This document shows, piece by piece, positions 18,643-28,314 of a stretch of 64,000 nt of DNA. This DNA is from Acinetobacter sp. WCHA45 (GTDB taxonomy: Bacteria > Pseudomonadota > Gammaproteobacteria > Pseudomonadales > Moraxellaceae). Location of the stretch: NCBI RefSeq assembly GCF_002165255.2, contig NZ_CP028561.1, positions 1,302,001 through 1,366,000 on the forward strand. The letters are read 5' to 3'. Positions within the stretch are counted from its first letter, which is position 1, and the number at the start of each line of letters is the position of its first letter. Position numbers and translations under genes: made by a program. The notes beneath the pieces were generated by a model. It did not search any database. It saw only the letters and a list, made by a program, of their open reading frames with translations, and was not told the DNA's origin.

Positions 18643-19182
18643 TTAATCTTTCGCCTGTTTTTCTTCTGGCAATAAATATTCAGGCATAGATTTCTTCGCT
18701 TGTCTGCGTAGCATCATTTTGATGTATAAAACAATTGCAAAACAAGCCGTCGCAATCGTTAACATGATGCTATTCATATAACTCATGATCGAACTAATAT
18801 AACCAATGGTCGCAAGACGGCGTTGCATACGCTCAACCTGTGTGCTGGACTCAACACCTGTAATTGCCCATGTACATAAATGTTCGCAGTTATTGATAAT
18901 CAAATGATACTGGTTTTCATGCATACGTGAACGCATACGTCTTACTACAGCTTTGGCCTTGTAGCGAGGGGATAGATAATTCTTGATATGGATTGTTTTG
19001 CCATGTGCAAAACGTTGCAGTGAGGTTGTTTCAATCGGACGTTTTTTTAAAATATGGGCAAAACCTGAATAATGAATAACTCGTCCACGACCTGCATAAA
19101 TACCATGATGACTATAGCCAAAGTGTTTAACAATTAGGTGCGCACCGAGAGGGAAATGTCGCTGTGTTTGCTGCATACTCAT
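18643..19182 (-). CDS. LRAT-like (NlpC/P60 superfamily) membrane-anchored protein
   Basis: 179 residues with an N-terminal LRAT/H-rev107-type domain. HHGIYAG (residues 25-31) supplies the catalytic His and the block NNCEHLCTWAITG near residue 96 the catalytic Cys in the usual NCEHF/L context. A C-terminal hydrophobic helix (about residues 133-157) is followed by RR-rich residues and probably anchors it. Such proteins act as thiol acyltransferases or phospholipases. The bacterial substrate is unknown. It is divergent from the phosphodiester glycosidase gene. Confidence 0.8.
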   Translation of the reverse strand: MSMQQTQRHFPLGAHLIVKHFGYSHHGIYAGRGRVIHYSGFAHILKKRPIETTSLQRFAHGKTIHIKNYLSPRYKAKAVVRRMRSRMHENQYHLIINNCEHLCTWAITGVESSTQVERMQRRLATIGYISSIMSYMNSIMLTIATACFAIVLYIKMMLRRQAKKSMPEYLLPEEKQAKD

Positions 19183-19347
19183 ACAAGACTATTGTATTTA
19201 CAGATGTATTTTAATCAAAAAATATGAATCTATCGAGTGCATTTAAAGACTCATTTATACGATTATGTGTGGAGATTGTATCTATTCTTTTTATGTTGAA
19301 ATACATTGTGGGACAATGCGGTTAGTCGATTTGAACAATATTAAATT

Positions 19348-20085
19348 ATGCTAAAAAAATCGTTTATAGCCTCATTGGTCAGTATTTGTATGTCTCATGT
19401 TTATGCGATGCAGCATCAAATAATTAAAGTAGACAATATTTCATACGATGTAATTAAAGTAGACCATTTACAGCAACTCAGACTTTTCCTAAAAGATCCA
19501 AAGAATGCTCGTTATTATCAAAAATTTGCTCATATCCAAAAAATGCTTCCAACATGTGAACAGTTAAGTTTTGCTATGAACGCAGGTATGTATCACCCTG
19601 ATTTTCAACCTGTCGGTTTATATGTTGAGGAGGGTAAAGAAATTGTTGAACTTAATGAAGCGCAAGGATTTGGTAATTTTTTTATGCAACCAAATGGCGT
19701 GCTTGCATGGAATGATAAATATGCTGTAATTAAAACAACGACAGATTATAAATCCATGAGATTTAAGCCACGGTTTGCTACGCAGTCTGGACCAATGTTG
19801 GTTTATAAAGGCCAAGTAAATAGCCAATTTTTAGCAGATTCAAATTCTCTAAAAATAAGAAATGGAGTCGGTGTTAGAAATAATCAGTTGTACTTTGTGA
19901 TTTCACAACAACGGGTCAATTTTTATCAGTTCGCACAATTTTTCAAGCAAAATTTAAAAATTGATAATGTGTTGTATCTTGATGGTTCAATTTCAAGTTT
20001 ATATTTATCCAAAACTAAACGTCATGACAAGACTTTTAATTTAGGTCCAATCGTTGCTGAAATTGCTCAAGAGAATTGTAATTAA
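19348..20085 (+). CDS. phosphodiester glycosidase family protein (NAGPA/DUF2233-like)
   Basis: A 245-residue secreted protein with a signal peptide (residues 1-20, ending SHVYA). The conserved blocks FAMNAGMYHPDFQPVGLYVE, SGPMLVYKG, RNGVGVR and LYLDGSISSLY match the phosphodiester glycosidase domain that cleaves sugar-phosphodiester linkages. It probably acts in the periplasm on a cell-envelope glycan, but the substrate is unknown. It is followed by a strong hairpin shared with the convergent small gene. Confidence 0.85.
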   Translation: MLKKSFIASLVSICMSHVYAMQHQIIKVDNISYDVIKVDHLQQLRLFLKDPKNARYYQKFAHIQKMLPTCEQLSFAMNAGMYHPDFQPVGLYVEEGKEIVELNEAQGFGNFFMQPNGVLAWNDKYAVIKTTTDYKSMRFKPRFATQSGPMLVYKGQVNSQFLADSNSLKIRNGVGVRNNQLYFVISQQRVNFYQFAQFFKQNLKIDNVLYLDGSISSLYLSKTKRHDKTFNLGPIVAEIAQENCN

Positions 20086-20089
20086 TCAA

Positions 20090-20128
20090 CTTCTCATCTT
20101 CTAAGCATTAGAAGATGAGAAGCGTTTA
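20090..20128. terminator. bidirectional terminator hairpin
   Basis: Perfect stem CTTCTCATCTTCTA/TAGAAGATGAGAAG with a short loop, followed by TTTATTTTT on the plus strand. Confidence 0.8.
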
Positions 20129-20131
20129 TTT

Positions 20132-20359
20132 TTATTGAATTGGCGTTTTGATAAGAGCAAGAAGCTCTTTGCGGCTATAGCCTCGGGAAATGAGAACTTT
20201 CTTTATACCTTTAATCACATCTTCATCTGTTGCTTTGACTAAAGCATCCAGTAGTTGTTCATTTGATTTGCAAGAACAATCATTTTCAACGCAAGAGGTT
20301 TGGTTCTTGTGTTCATTATATTGCTGATCTGCATTAAACAATTTTTGCCAAAAACTCAT
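20132..20359 (-). CDS. small hypothetical protein with Cys cluster
   Basis: A 75-residue protein. Residues 23-30 carry CVENDCSC, a possible metal site. The C-terminal half (EQLLDALVKATDEDVIKGI and RGYSRKELLALI) looks like an all-helical fold. No signal peptide or membrane segment. Function unknown. Confidence 0.6.
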   Translation of the reverse strand: MSFWQKLFNADQQYNEHKNQTSCVENDCSCKSNEQLLDALVKATDEDVIKGIKKVLISRGYSRKELLALIKTPIQ

Positions 20360-20550
20360 AGAGCCTTCATATACAACCTAACATAGATCGAAATATAGTC
20401 ACTTTAAAATAAAATACAAGTCAGCTTAAGTGATAAAAGCAGCAGTTGATCTTCAGTTTTTTCGATGATTCTTTTTGTTTCTAACGAAATTATGACAGTT
20501 GAATGACTTGATCTTTGAAAAACATCATTTTTTCTAGTAAAAACTTTAAA

Positions 20551-20586
20551 TAAAAATAGAGAGTTATGAGAACTCTCTATTTTTAA
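20551..20586 (-). terminator. terminator hairpin 3' of trmA
   Basis: Perfect stem AAAAATAGAGAGTT/AACTCTCTATTTTT, symmetric, just beyond the trmA stop. Confidence 0.75.
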
Positions 20587-20608
20587 TGGTTACTTTGCAA
20601 TAATTTGT

Positions 20609-21694
20609 TTAAATCTTTTCGAGCAATACACCAGATTCCACATGATGGGTAAAAGGGAATTGATCGAACATCGCAAATTTTATAATACGATGTGTTTGAC
20701 TGAGTGTTTTTAAATTATCATGTAAGGTATCTGGGTTGCATGAAATATAAAGAATACGCTCAAAACCCTGTAGTAATTTCAATGTTTCATCATCAATGCC
20801 TGCACGCGGTGGATCGACAAATACCGTGTCAAAGTCGTAGCTTTGAATGTCGATCTCAGCTTCCTGCAAACGTCTAAATTCACGTTCACCTTGATAGGCT
20901 TGAGTGAATTCTTCAGCTGATAAGCGAGCTACCTGTATATTTTCAATCTGGTTTTGCTCAATGTTCCATTGCGCTGCGTAGACTGAAGATTTAGCAAGTT
21001 CAGTTGCAAGGACACGTTTAAATTTCAAAGAGAGTGGTAGAGTAAAGTTACCATTACCACAGTACAATTCTAATAGGTCTTTCTCAGAGCTTTCAGCAGC
21101 ATCACAAGCCCACTCCAACATATGTTGGCACACTTGTGCATTGGGTTGTGTAAAGCTACTTTCAATTTGTTTGTATTTAAAAGTACGACCATGAACATTG
21201 AGTTGTTCAACCACGTAGTCGTCACCAATAATCACTTTTTGGCCACGGCTACGCCCCATAATTTTAATATTCAGCTTTTCTGCTAAAGCTTTCGCAGCGA
21301 TTTCCCAATCTGCATCTAAACGGCGATGATAAATTAAAGTCACCAACATTTCTCCGCTCAATGTGGCGAGGAAATCAGCTTCAAAAATACGTTGCGATAA
21401 AATAGGAGTTGCTTTTAATTCTTCTAATAAACGTGGCATCAAATCATTGATGCTTTGATCTGCGATAGGAAACTCATCAACTCGTATAACTTCTTTTTGT
21501 TTACCATCTTCAGCACGTTCAAACATGGCATAGAACAAATCATTTTCGGTATGCCAGATACGAAACTCTGCGCGCATACGAAAGTGTTGTTCAGGTGATT
21601 GAAACACTTCTAAAGTTGGGGGATTGAACGGAGCGAATTGTGTGGTAATGCGTTCAACTTTCTCTTGAAGTTGCTGTTGATAAGATACGGTCAT
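20609..21694 (-). CDS. trmA: tRNA (uracil-54-C5)-methyltransferase
   Basis: A 361-residue enzyme that makes 5-methyluridine at position 54 of tRNAs. The SAM-binding motif is [15 protein letters not shown], the motif VDPPRAG is present, and the catalytic Cys lies in YISCNPDTL. Length is like E. coli TrmA (366). It lacks a TRAM domain and a Cys4 cluster, which separates it from RlmC/RlmD. The gene appears monocistronic. Confidence 0.95.
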   Translation of the reverse strand: MTVSYQQQLQEKVERITTQFAPFNPPTLEVFQSPEQHFRMRAEFRIWHTENDLFYAMFERAEDGKQKEVIRVDEFPIADQSINDLMPRLLEELKATPILSQRIFEADFLATLSGEMLVTLIYHRRLDADWEIAAKALAEKLNIKIMGRSRGQKVIIGDDYVVEQLNVHGRTFKYKQIESSFTQPNAQVCQHMLEWACDAAESSEKDLLELYCGNGNFTLPLSLKFKRVLATELAKSSVYAAQWNIEQNQIENIQVARLSAEEFTQAYQGEREFRRLQEAEIDIQSYDFDTVFVDPPRAGIDDETLKLLQGFERILYISCNPDTLHDNLKTLSQTHRIIKFAMFDQFPFTHHVESGVLLEKI

Positions 21695-21851
21695 AAAAAG
21701 AAAGCTACAGCTGAAATCTAAAGCCGAATGGTATCAAAAAAGCAGTTAAAGGTGCAGGGAAATTATGATTATCCCTGATTTAAACGAATTGGTTTCATTA
21801 CATGATGGTGTGGAAATTTTTGTAAAAACCATTTGTCTTAAAATTAGAAAA

Positions 21852-21885
21852 TAAAAACCCGAACCATTTAAACATGATTCGGGCT
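21852..21885 (-). terminator. intrinsic terminator of putA
   Basis: On the minus strand AGCCCGAATCA pairs with GGTTCGGGTT and is followed by TTTTTATTTT, 20 bases after the putA stop. Confidence 0.8.
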
Positions 21886-21904
21886 AGGAGATTGAAGACT
21901 TAAA

Positions 21905-24900
21905 TTAGTCTTCAGATAAAGTCATTAAACTCGCATTACCACCTGCTGCAGCCGTATTCACACTGATTGCACGTTCGATAACAAGACGTTCTAAAGGAAT
22001 TTGTTCATTTGCTTGTAACTGGGTAATCCCGACAATCGCACCTGAACGGGCAGCAACTTTAGTTTGCAAATCTTGTAACTGTTCAACAGAACCATGATGA
22101 AGCACTGCATCAAACGTATCATTTTCAACACTTGAAATCACAGTGATCGCATCTAAGACATCTTTTGGTAAAGACGCTTTGTGTTTTACTAAGAATGCAT
22201 TGTCTTTCAACACAGCAGCAGTACTACTGACGGAGAAAATCGCTAATAACTGTTGTAACTGGCTCGCTTCATCATTGGCAATCGAAAGCACACGATGACG
22301 AGGCAAGATAATGTATTGATTGCTTTCACCTGTTGGGCCTTGCAACTCGTAGAATTTACCAACACTAAATGCTGGAATTGTCGGAATTGCGTGAGGCATA
22401 TTTTGTTTAGCCCAAGTCAACAAGTTCTGGTAAGCAACATTTGATAAAGCATCAAATTGAGAGATTTCAGCTTTAACCGCAAAAGGTGTTGCTAAAACTT
22501 TCTCTGAACAATGTTCCATTAAGCGGTACATATACAGTGGACCACCAGCTTTAGGACCAGTACCAGATAGGCCTTCACCACCAAATGGTTGCACGCCTAC
22601 CACAGCACCAACGATGTTGCGGTTGATATATAAGTTGCCCACTTCTGCACGTTGGATGACAGTATTAATCGTTTCATCAATACGTGTGTGTAGACCCATG
22701 GTTAAGCCATAGCCTTTTGCATTGATGCGATCGATCAATTGCTCAAGTTCACCATATTTATAGGTAATGATGTGCAAAACAGGACCAAAAACTTCGCGCT
22801 CTAAGTCATCAAGGTTTGGTAATTCAATCGCTGTTGGCGGAACAAATGTACCTTGTGCAAGTGTCTGTTGGCTTACAGCATCGTTAAACATCAATTGATG
22901 AACAGGGTAGCCCTTAGATTTCATCTTTTGAATGTGCGTATCGATGGTTTGTTTGGCTTCAATATCGATAACAGGGCCAATGTCAGTTTTTAAGATTGCA
23001 GGGTTGCCTACGATCAACTGCTGCATTGCACCTTTCAACATTTTAATCACAGTTGCAGCACTGTCTTCTTGTACACATAAGATACGAAGTGCAGAACAAC
23101 GTTGACCAGCACTGTCAAATGCTGAACTGACGACATCGAGAACCACTTGTTCAGTGAGTGCAGAAGAATCGACGATCATCGCATTTTGACCACCTGTTTC
23201 CGCGATGAGCGGGATTGGTTGACCATTTGGAGATAAACGTTTTGCCACAGTTTTTTGCAAGATTTTTGCAACTTCTGTCGAACCCGTAAACATAATGCCT
23301 TGAATGCGATCATCTTGGCTAAGTTGAGCACCAACAGTTTCACCACGACCCGGCAGAAGTTGAACAACGGCGTGTGGCACACCAGCTTCCCAAAGCATTT
23401 GAACGGCTTGCGCTGCAATGAGTGGTGTTTGTTCTGCTGGTTTGGCAATCACACAGTTACCACTGACCAATGCAGCAGCAATTTGACCAGAGAAAATCGC
23501 AAGAGGGAAGTTCCATGGGCTAATACACAAGACTGTACCTAATGGCTTTACTTGTGCATTTGCAGGCAAGTTTTCGATTTGTGTTGCGTAGTAACGTAAG
23601 AAATCAACGGCTTCACGAACTTCTGCAATCGCATTGGCATAAGTTTTACCACTTTCACGGCAAAGTAATACCATCAATTCTTGGATGCGAGCTTCCATCA
23701 AATCTGCAGCGCGTTTTAAGCAAGCTGCACGTTCAACTTTATCAGTTGCAGCCCAGCTTTGTTCAGCTTGTACCGCTGCTTCTAATGCCAGTTGTACATC
23801 CGCGCTAGTCGCTTCATTGATATGACCGACAATTTCACTATTTTGTGCAGGGTTTGTAATTGCAATCGCATTACTTTGATCGTGAACTGTTGATTCAAAT
23901 CCAAGTAAAGGCGCACTTTTCCAAATTTGGTGACGCAGCTTTTGCGCAGTCGCATCCAGAGCTGCGAGTGGTGTGTCGTTATTTAAATCAAAACCACTTG
24001 AGTTCGGACGTAATGGGTAAAGATCATGCGGAAGTGGAATCGCAGGATGTTTTAAGCCAATCTGACCTTCATCTTTCGCAGCAGTTTGAATATCTTTGAT
24101 TGGAGACTGAATCAAGTCTTCAACTTTTAACGTCTTATCAGCAATACGGTTTACGAATGAGGTATTTGCACCATTTTCAAGTAAACGACGGACTAAGTAA
24201 GCCAATAAGGTTTCATGGTTACCCACTGGCGCATAGACGCGGCATGGCACACCAAGTTTATTGTCTGCTTTTGAACCTACAACTTGCTCATACAAAGGTT
24301 CGCCCATACCGTGTAGGCATTGGAACTCATATTGACCTGGATAATATTTGCTTGGGTCTGCAAGTGTATAAATCGTTGCAAGTGATTGTGCATTGTGCGT
24401 TGCAAATTGCGGATAGACTTGATCTGGTGCGGCAAGAAGCTTCTTCGCACAAGCAATGTATGACAAATCAGTGTGAACTTTACGGGTAAACACAGGGTAA
24501 TCCGTCATGCCGTCAATTTGCGCTTTCTTGATTTCGCTATCCCAATATGCACCTTTCACTAAACGGATCATCAGGCGTTTGTTACTACGTTTTGCAAGAT
24601 CAACGATATAATCTACCACGTAGAAACAACGTTTTTGATAAGCTTGAATAACGAAACCAATTCCTTTCCAATTCGCAAGTTTTGGTTCGAAACATAAACG
24701 CTCAAGCAATTCGAGGGAAATTTCTAAACGTTCAGATTCTTCAGCATCGATGTTTAAGCCGATGTCATATTGTTTTGCTAAGCATGCAAGTTCGAAAACT
24801 TTGTTGTAAAGCTCATGATGTACACGATCAATTTGCGCACGTTGGTAACGTGGGTGCAAAGCAGAGAGCTTAATCGAGATACCAGGACCTTCATAAACAC

Positions 24901-25666
24901 CACGCCCGTTTGATGCTTTACCAATCGCATGAATCGCTTGAGTGTAATCGTTATAATAACGCTCAGCATCATGGTCAGTTAGCGCAGCTTCACCGAGCAT
25001 ATCGTATGAATAGCGGAAACCTTTGTGTTCAAATGGTTTTGCATGCTCAAGTGCTTCTTCGATGGTTTCACCCGTAACGAATTGCTCGCCCATCATACGC
25101 ATCGCGACATCAACCGCTTTACGAATGATGCCACGTCCACTGCGAGCGAGAAGACCTGTTAAAATACTTGATAAGCTGGTTTGTTTAGGTGTTTCCATTA
25201 ACTTGCCAGTCAGCATTAAACCCCAAGCAGCGGCGTTTACGAACATCAGGTTACTTTGACCTAAATGCTCTTTCCAGTTGCCTTGGTTGATCTTGTCACG
25301 AATTAATAAATCACGTGTTGCTGTATCTGGAATACGAAGTAATGCTTCTGCCAAACACATCAATGCCACACCTTCTTGTGAAGAAAGTGAGAACTCTTGG
25401 AGTAAACCTTGAACAATACCTGCTTTTCCAGCCGAGCTTTTACGTTCACGTAAATTATGTGCAAGACTGAATGCTAATTCATAAATTTTTTGATCAAGAT
25501 CAGGAGAAATATCTGCTGATTCTGCAAGTTGTTTAACCGCTTCATGCTCAGCACGTCGCCAAGCTGTATTAATGCGTTGCTCAAACTCACTTTTTTCTTT
25601 AAATTCGGTGATATAACCGTCTGTGTGAGCTGTGTCCATTTGTGCAGGAGTATCCAATGTATTCAT
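21905..25666 (-). CDS. putA: bifunctional proline dehydrogenase / P5C dehydrogenase
   Basis: 1253 residues from the ATG at 25666 (MNTLDTPAQM); an in-frame TTG 18 bases upstream is less likely. It oxidises proline to glutamate. The FAD-binding proline dehydrogenase barrel spans about residues 190-490 and the NAD-dependent aldehyde dehydrogenase about 580-1070, with Glu in AETGGQ (about 825) and Cys in GQRCSALR (about 856). A C-terminal extension follows. There is no N-terminal ribbon-helix-helix domain as in E. coli PutA, so it should not repress its own gene. The divergent lrp-type gene probably does that job. Confidence 0.96.
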   Translation of the reverse strand: MNTLDTPAQMDTAHTDGYITEFKEKSEFEQRINTAWRRAEHEAVKQLAESADISPDLDQKIYELAFSLAHNLRERKSSAGKAGIVQGLLQEFSLSSQEGVALMCLAEALLRIPDTATRDLLIRDKINQGNWKEHLGQSNLMFVNAAAWGLMLTGKLMETPKQTSLSSILTGLLARSGRGIIRKAVDVAMRMMGEQFVTGETIEEALEHAKPFEHKGFRYSYDMLGEAALTDHDAERYYNDYTQAIHAIGKASNGRGVYEGPGISIKLSALHPRYQRAQIDRVHHELYNKVFELACLAKQYDIGLNIDAEESERLEISLELLERLCFEPKLANWKGIGFVIQAYQKRCFYVVDYIVDLAKRSNKRLMIRLVKGAYWDSEIKKAQIDGMTDYPVFTRKVHTDLSYIACAKKLLAAPDQVYPQFATHNAQSLATIYTLADPSKYYPGQYEFQCLHGMGEPLYEQVVGSKADNKLGVPCRVYAPVGNHETLLAYLVRRLLENGANTSFVNRIADKTLKVEDLIQSPIKDIQTAAKDEGQIGLKHPAIPLPHDLYPLRPNSSGFDLNNDTPLAALDATAQKLRHQIWKSAPLLGFESTVHDQSNAIAITNPAQNSEIVGHINEATSADVQLALEAAVQAEQSWAATDKVERAACLKRAADLMEARIQELMVLLCRESGKTYANAIAEVREAVDFLRYYATQIENLPANAQVKPLGTVLCISPWNFPLAIFSGQIAAALVSGNCVIAKPAEQTPLIAAQAVQMLWEAGVPHAVVQLLPGRGETVGAQLSQDDRIQGIMFTGSTEVAKILQKTVAKRLSPNGQPIPLIAETGGQNAMIVDSSALTEQVVLDVVSSAFDSAGQRCSALRILCVQEDSAATVIKMLKGAMQQLIVGNPAILKTDIGPVIDIEAKQTIDTHIQKMKSKGYPVHQLMFNDAVSQQTLAQGTFVPPTAIELPNLDDLEREVFGPVLHIITYKYGELEQLIDRINAKGYGLTMGLHTRIDETINTVIQRAEVGNLYINRNIVGAVVGVQPFGGEGLSGTGPKAGGPLYMYRLMEHCSEKVLATPFAVKAEISQFDALSNVAYQNLLTWAKQNMPHAIPTIPAFSVGKFYELQGPTGESNQYIILPRHRVLSIANDEASQLQQLLAIFSVSSTAAVLKDNAFLVKHKASLPKDVLDAITVISSVENDTFDAVLHHGSVEQLQDLQTKVAARSGAIVGITQLQANEQIPLERLVIERAISVNTAAAGGNASLMTLSED

Positions 25667-25753
25667 ACTAAATTCCAATAACAATCTCTAGAACATATTG
25701 AGTAGAGAGGTTTAGATAATTTATGATTACAGAATAAAACCCGAGTAACTCAC

Positions 25754-25759
25754 TATAAT
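25754..25759 (+). promoter_or_regulatory. -10 element of the lrp-type regulator
   Basis: A perfect TATAAT 28 bases upstream of the TTG start. No good -35 was found, which would suit an activator-dependent or weak promoter. Confidence 0.45.
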
Positions 25760-25786
25760 TTACCTATTTTTTAGAGGAAAATTCAG

Positions 25787-26278
25787 TTGAATGGCCCTAT
25801 TTATACATTAGATCGTACCGATCTGAAAATTCTGGATATTCTTCAAACAGATGGAAGAATTTCCAACAGTAAATTGGCTGAATTAGTGAACCTTTCGCCG
25901 ACTGCCGTGATGGCTCGTGTCCAAAAGTTGACGAAGGATGAATTTATCTTGGGATATGAGGCAAAACTCAATCCGAATAAGTTAAATGCGAGTTTTCTTG
26001 TGTTTGTTGAGGTGCTTTTAGATAAAACCACCCCAAATGTGCTCGAGGATTTTATTGATGCGGTAACGCAATATCCTGAAATTGTTGAGTGTCATATGGT
26101 GAGTGGTGGCTTTGACTTTTTGATCAAATTGCGTAGCGCAGGGATGGAGGAGTTTCGTCGTATCGCAGGGCAAATTTTATGGCAACTTCCTGGGGTGAAG
26201 GAAACACGTAGTTATCCTGTGATGCAGGTGGTGAAAGACAGCTCTAAAATAAAAATTAAATCAAGAACCAAATTTTAA
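25787..26278 (+). CDS. Lrp/AsnC family regulator, probable put regulator
   Basis: A 163-residue Lrp-family protein. The helix-turn-helix covers residues 8-55 (DRTDLKILDILQTDGRISNS) and the ligand-binding RAM domain 65-145, with the GGFDFLIKL block. The start is TTG at 25787, supported by AGAGGAA 7 bases upstream. No in-frame ATG is nearby. It lies divergent to putA and beside putP, matching the PutR/BkdR arrangement in which proline-responsive Lrp homologues activate putA and putP. That role is inferred from context. Confidence 0.88.
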   Translation: MNGPIYTLDRTDLKILDILQTDGRISNSKLAELVNLSPTAVMARVQKLTKDEFILGYEAKLNPNKLNASFLVFVEVLLDKTTPNVLEDFIDAVTQYPEIVECHMVSGGFDFLIKLRSAGMEEFRRIAGQILWQLPGVKETRSYPVMQVVKDSSKIKIKSRTKF

Positions 26279-26296
26279 TAAAAGATTAAATAAAAC

Positions 26297-26325
26297 AAAG
26301 GGGCTCGAAAGCCCCCTTAAATTTT
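26297..26325. terminator. bidirectional terminator between lrp-type gene and putP
   Basis: The stem GGGGCT/AGCCCC has a CGAA tetraloop, extended by AAA/TT, with A- and T-rich flanks. Confidence 0.8.
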
Positions 26326-26336
26326 ACTCAGAAATT

Positions 26337-27833
26337 TTATTTCATTTCTCTCGTATAGATTTCATCTGCTTGTTCAAAACGACTAGTCACAGTTGCGTTA
26401 GGTGCTTTACCAAGTAAGCTCACCACAACAATACTGATCAAGGCAAAAATGAAACCAGGAATAATTTCATAAATACCAGTACTAGCAAATACATTTTTCC
26501 AAACAATCACTGTAACTGCACCGATCACCATACCCGCTAAAGCGCCGTTTAGCGTCATACGTTTCCAGAACAATGACATGATAATCAATGGACCGAAAGC
26601 AGCACCGAAGCCAGCCCAAGCATAAGAAACTAAGCCAAGTACTTTACTATCGGGGTTTTGAGCTAAAGCAAGCGCCAACATTGCAACAGCGAGTACCATT
26701 CCTCGACCAATCCAAACTAACTCTTTTTGAGTTGCATTTTTACGGATCAAGCCTTTGTATAAATCTTCAGTTAATGCGCTTGAACATACCAATAACTGAC
26801 AACTTAAGGTACTCATGACTGCTGATAAAATTGCAGCAAGGATCACACCAACAACCCAAGGGTTGAATAAAATTTTAGTGAGTTCCATAAATACTGTTTC
26901 AGGGTTAGCTGTTACAACCGCGGCAAATTCAGGATGTTGGTGGAAATAAGCAATCCCGACAAAACCAGAACCAACTGCACCTGCCAAGCATAAAATCATC
27001 CATGTCATACCGATACGACGAGCAGCAGGGATTGATTTAACAGAATCGGCAGCCATAAAACGAACTAGAATGTGAGGTTGTCCAAAATAACCCAAACCCC
27101 AAGCAGCTGCTGAAAGAATACCAACAATACTTAAATTTGAAACAAAATCATAAGCATGTGGGCGTGCACTCTCAACAATTGCTGTAAATTCTTCGACACC
27201 TACACCCAAAGACATGTATGTGACGATAGGTAAAAGCAATAACGCAAAAATCATCAAACCAGCTTGGAATGTATCAGTCCAACTGATTGCCAAGAAGCCA
27301 CCGATACAAACATATCCGATAGTTGCAAATGCACCAAGCCATAAAGCGGTTTGGTAAGGTAAGTGGAATAATGTTTCAAATAGACGTGCACCAGCTACCA
27401 TGCCAGAAGCACAATAAATCGCGAAAAAGATCAGAATAATCAATGCAGAAGTTACACGTAAGATCTTTTTCTGGTCATCAAAACGACCAGTGAAATAATC
27501 TGGTAACGTAAGCGCATTATTCTGAACCTCAGTATGAACGCGTAAACGTCCAGCCACGAGATACCAGTTGAGCCATGCACCAATGATTAAGCCAATTGCA
27601 ATCCATGATTCAGATAAGCCTGTCAAATAGATTGCCCCAGGTAAACCCATGAGTAGCCAGCCACTCATATCGGATGCACCCGCAGATAAAGCGGTAACGA
27701 AACTACCTAGGCTTCGTCCTCCAAGAATATAATCATCAAGGTTTTTGGTAGAAAAATAGGCGTATAAACCGATACCAAGCATGGCGATAATATACACCAC
27801 GAACACAACAACAGTGGGATTCGAAAAATTCAT
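26337..27833 (-). CDS. putP: sodium/proline symporter
   Basis: A 498-residue inner-membrane transporter of the SSS family with about 13 hydrophobic segments. The N-terminal YILGGRSLGSFVTALSAGAS and MSGWLLMGLPGA blocks, which hold the sodium and proline sites in PutP, are intact. It imports proline for PutA, encoded on the same strand beyond the divergent regulator. Length is like E. coli PutP (502). Confidence 0.96.
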   Translation of the reverse strand: MNFSNPTVVVFVVYIIAMLGIGLYAYFSTKNLDDYILGGRSLGSFVTALSAGASDMSGWLLMGLPGAIYLTGLSESWIAIGLIIGAWLNWYLVAGRLRVHTEVQNNALTLPDYFTGRFDDQKKILRVTSALIILIFFAIYCASGMVAGARLFETLFHLPYQTALWLGAFATIGYVCIGGFLAISWTDTFQAGLMIFALLLLPIVTYMSLGVGVEEFTAIVESARPHAYDFVSNLSIVGILSAAAWGLGYFGQPHILVRFMAADSVKSIPAARRIGMTWMILCLAGAVGSGFVGIAYFHQHPEFAAVVTANPETVFMELTKILFNPWVVGVILAAILSAVMSTLSCQLLVCSSALTEDLYKGLIRKNATQKELVWIGRGMVLAVAMLALALAQNPDSKVLGLVSYAWAGFGAAFGPLIIMSLFWKRMTLNGALAGMVIGAVTVIVWKNVFASTGIYEIIPGFIFALISIVVVSLLGKAPNATVTSRFEQADEIYTREMK

Positions 27834-28277
27834 AATGGATGCCTGTCCTTACATATCCATAACTGTGCAATCCCATCTGAATAGACAAAAATGATTCACT
27901 ACTCTAACAAGACTGATAAGGCCACAGATTCAAGCACGAATGATTTTTAAAATACTGTTTTGTTTTTGTATATTGTTTGTGTGTTTTATGTAATTTAAAT
28001 TAAGCGTATGAATCTTAATTTTTAAATCTAAAAAAGCTCACTTTTTTTTAAATAAAAGAAAGATATTTGCGGCTTAAAAATAGGCTATATGTTTCAAATT
28101 ATTGCGGCGGTAAAAATTGATAGTAATAACAGGCATTTTTGAACAGGAAAATAGAATGAAATGACAACACATGTTGTTACACAAGCAACAATGCAGAGAA
28201 ATTACATTATAAAAAGCTCGTAATGTTAAGCAATTCTGCTAATGAAAATTTATTTGAAATCTTCCATATTATTTCTT
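27834..28277. other. putP-aspA divergent intergenic region
   Basis: About 440 A+T-rich bases between the divergent putP and aspA genes. Apart from the NtrC-like palindrome at its aspA end, listed separately, no gene or clear promoter consensus could be identified. Confidence 0.4.
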
Positions 28278-28294
28278 TGCACCATTAGGGTGCA
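28278..28294. promoter_or_regulatory. perfect NtrC-type palindrome upstream of aspA
   Basis: TGCACC-ATTAG-GGTGCA is an exact 6-5-6 match to the known NtrC site pattern TGCACC-N5-GGTGCA. It lies only 20 bases before the aspA GTG. At that position it would more easily block transcription or translation than activate from afar. It could instead act as an RNA hairpin, since the 6-bp stem would also form in the leader. Confidence 0.55.
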
Positions 28295-28314
28295 TTGTCT
28301 GAGAGAAATGGAAA

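Noticed and set aside
23176..25259. Several 60-130 codon open frames opposite or alongside putA
   Set aside because: They overlap a full-length, well-conserved putA, lack ribosome-binding sites and have compositions expected of antisense shadows.
28201..28314. Sigma-54 promoter expected near the NtrC-like site
   Set aside because: No GG-N10-GC pair with suitable flanks was found between 28150 and 28314.
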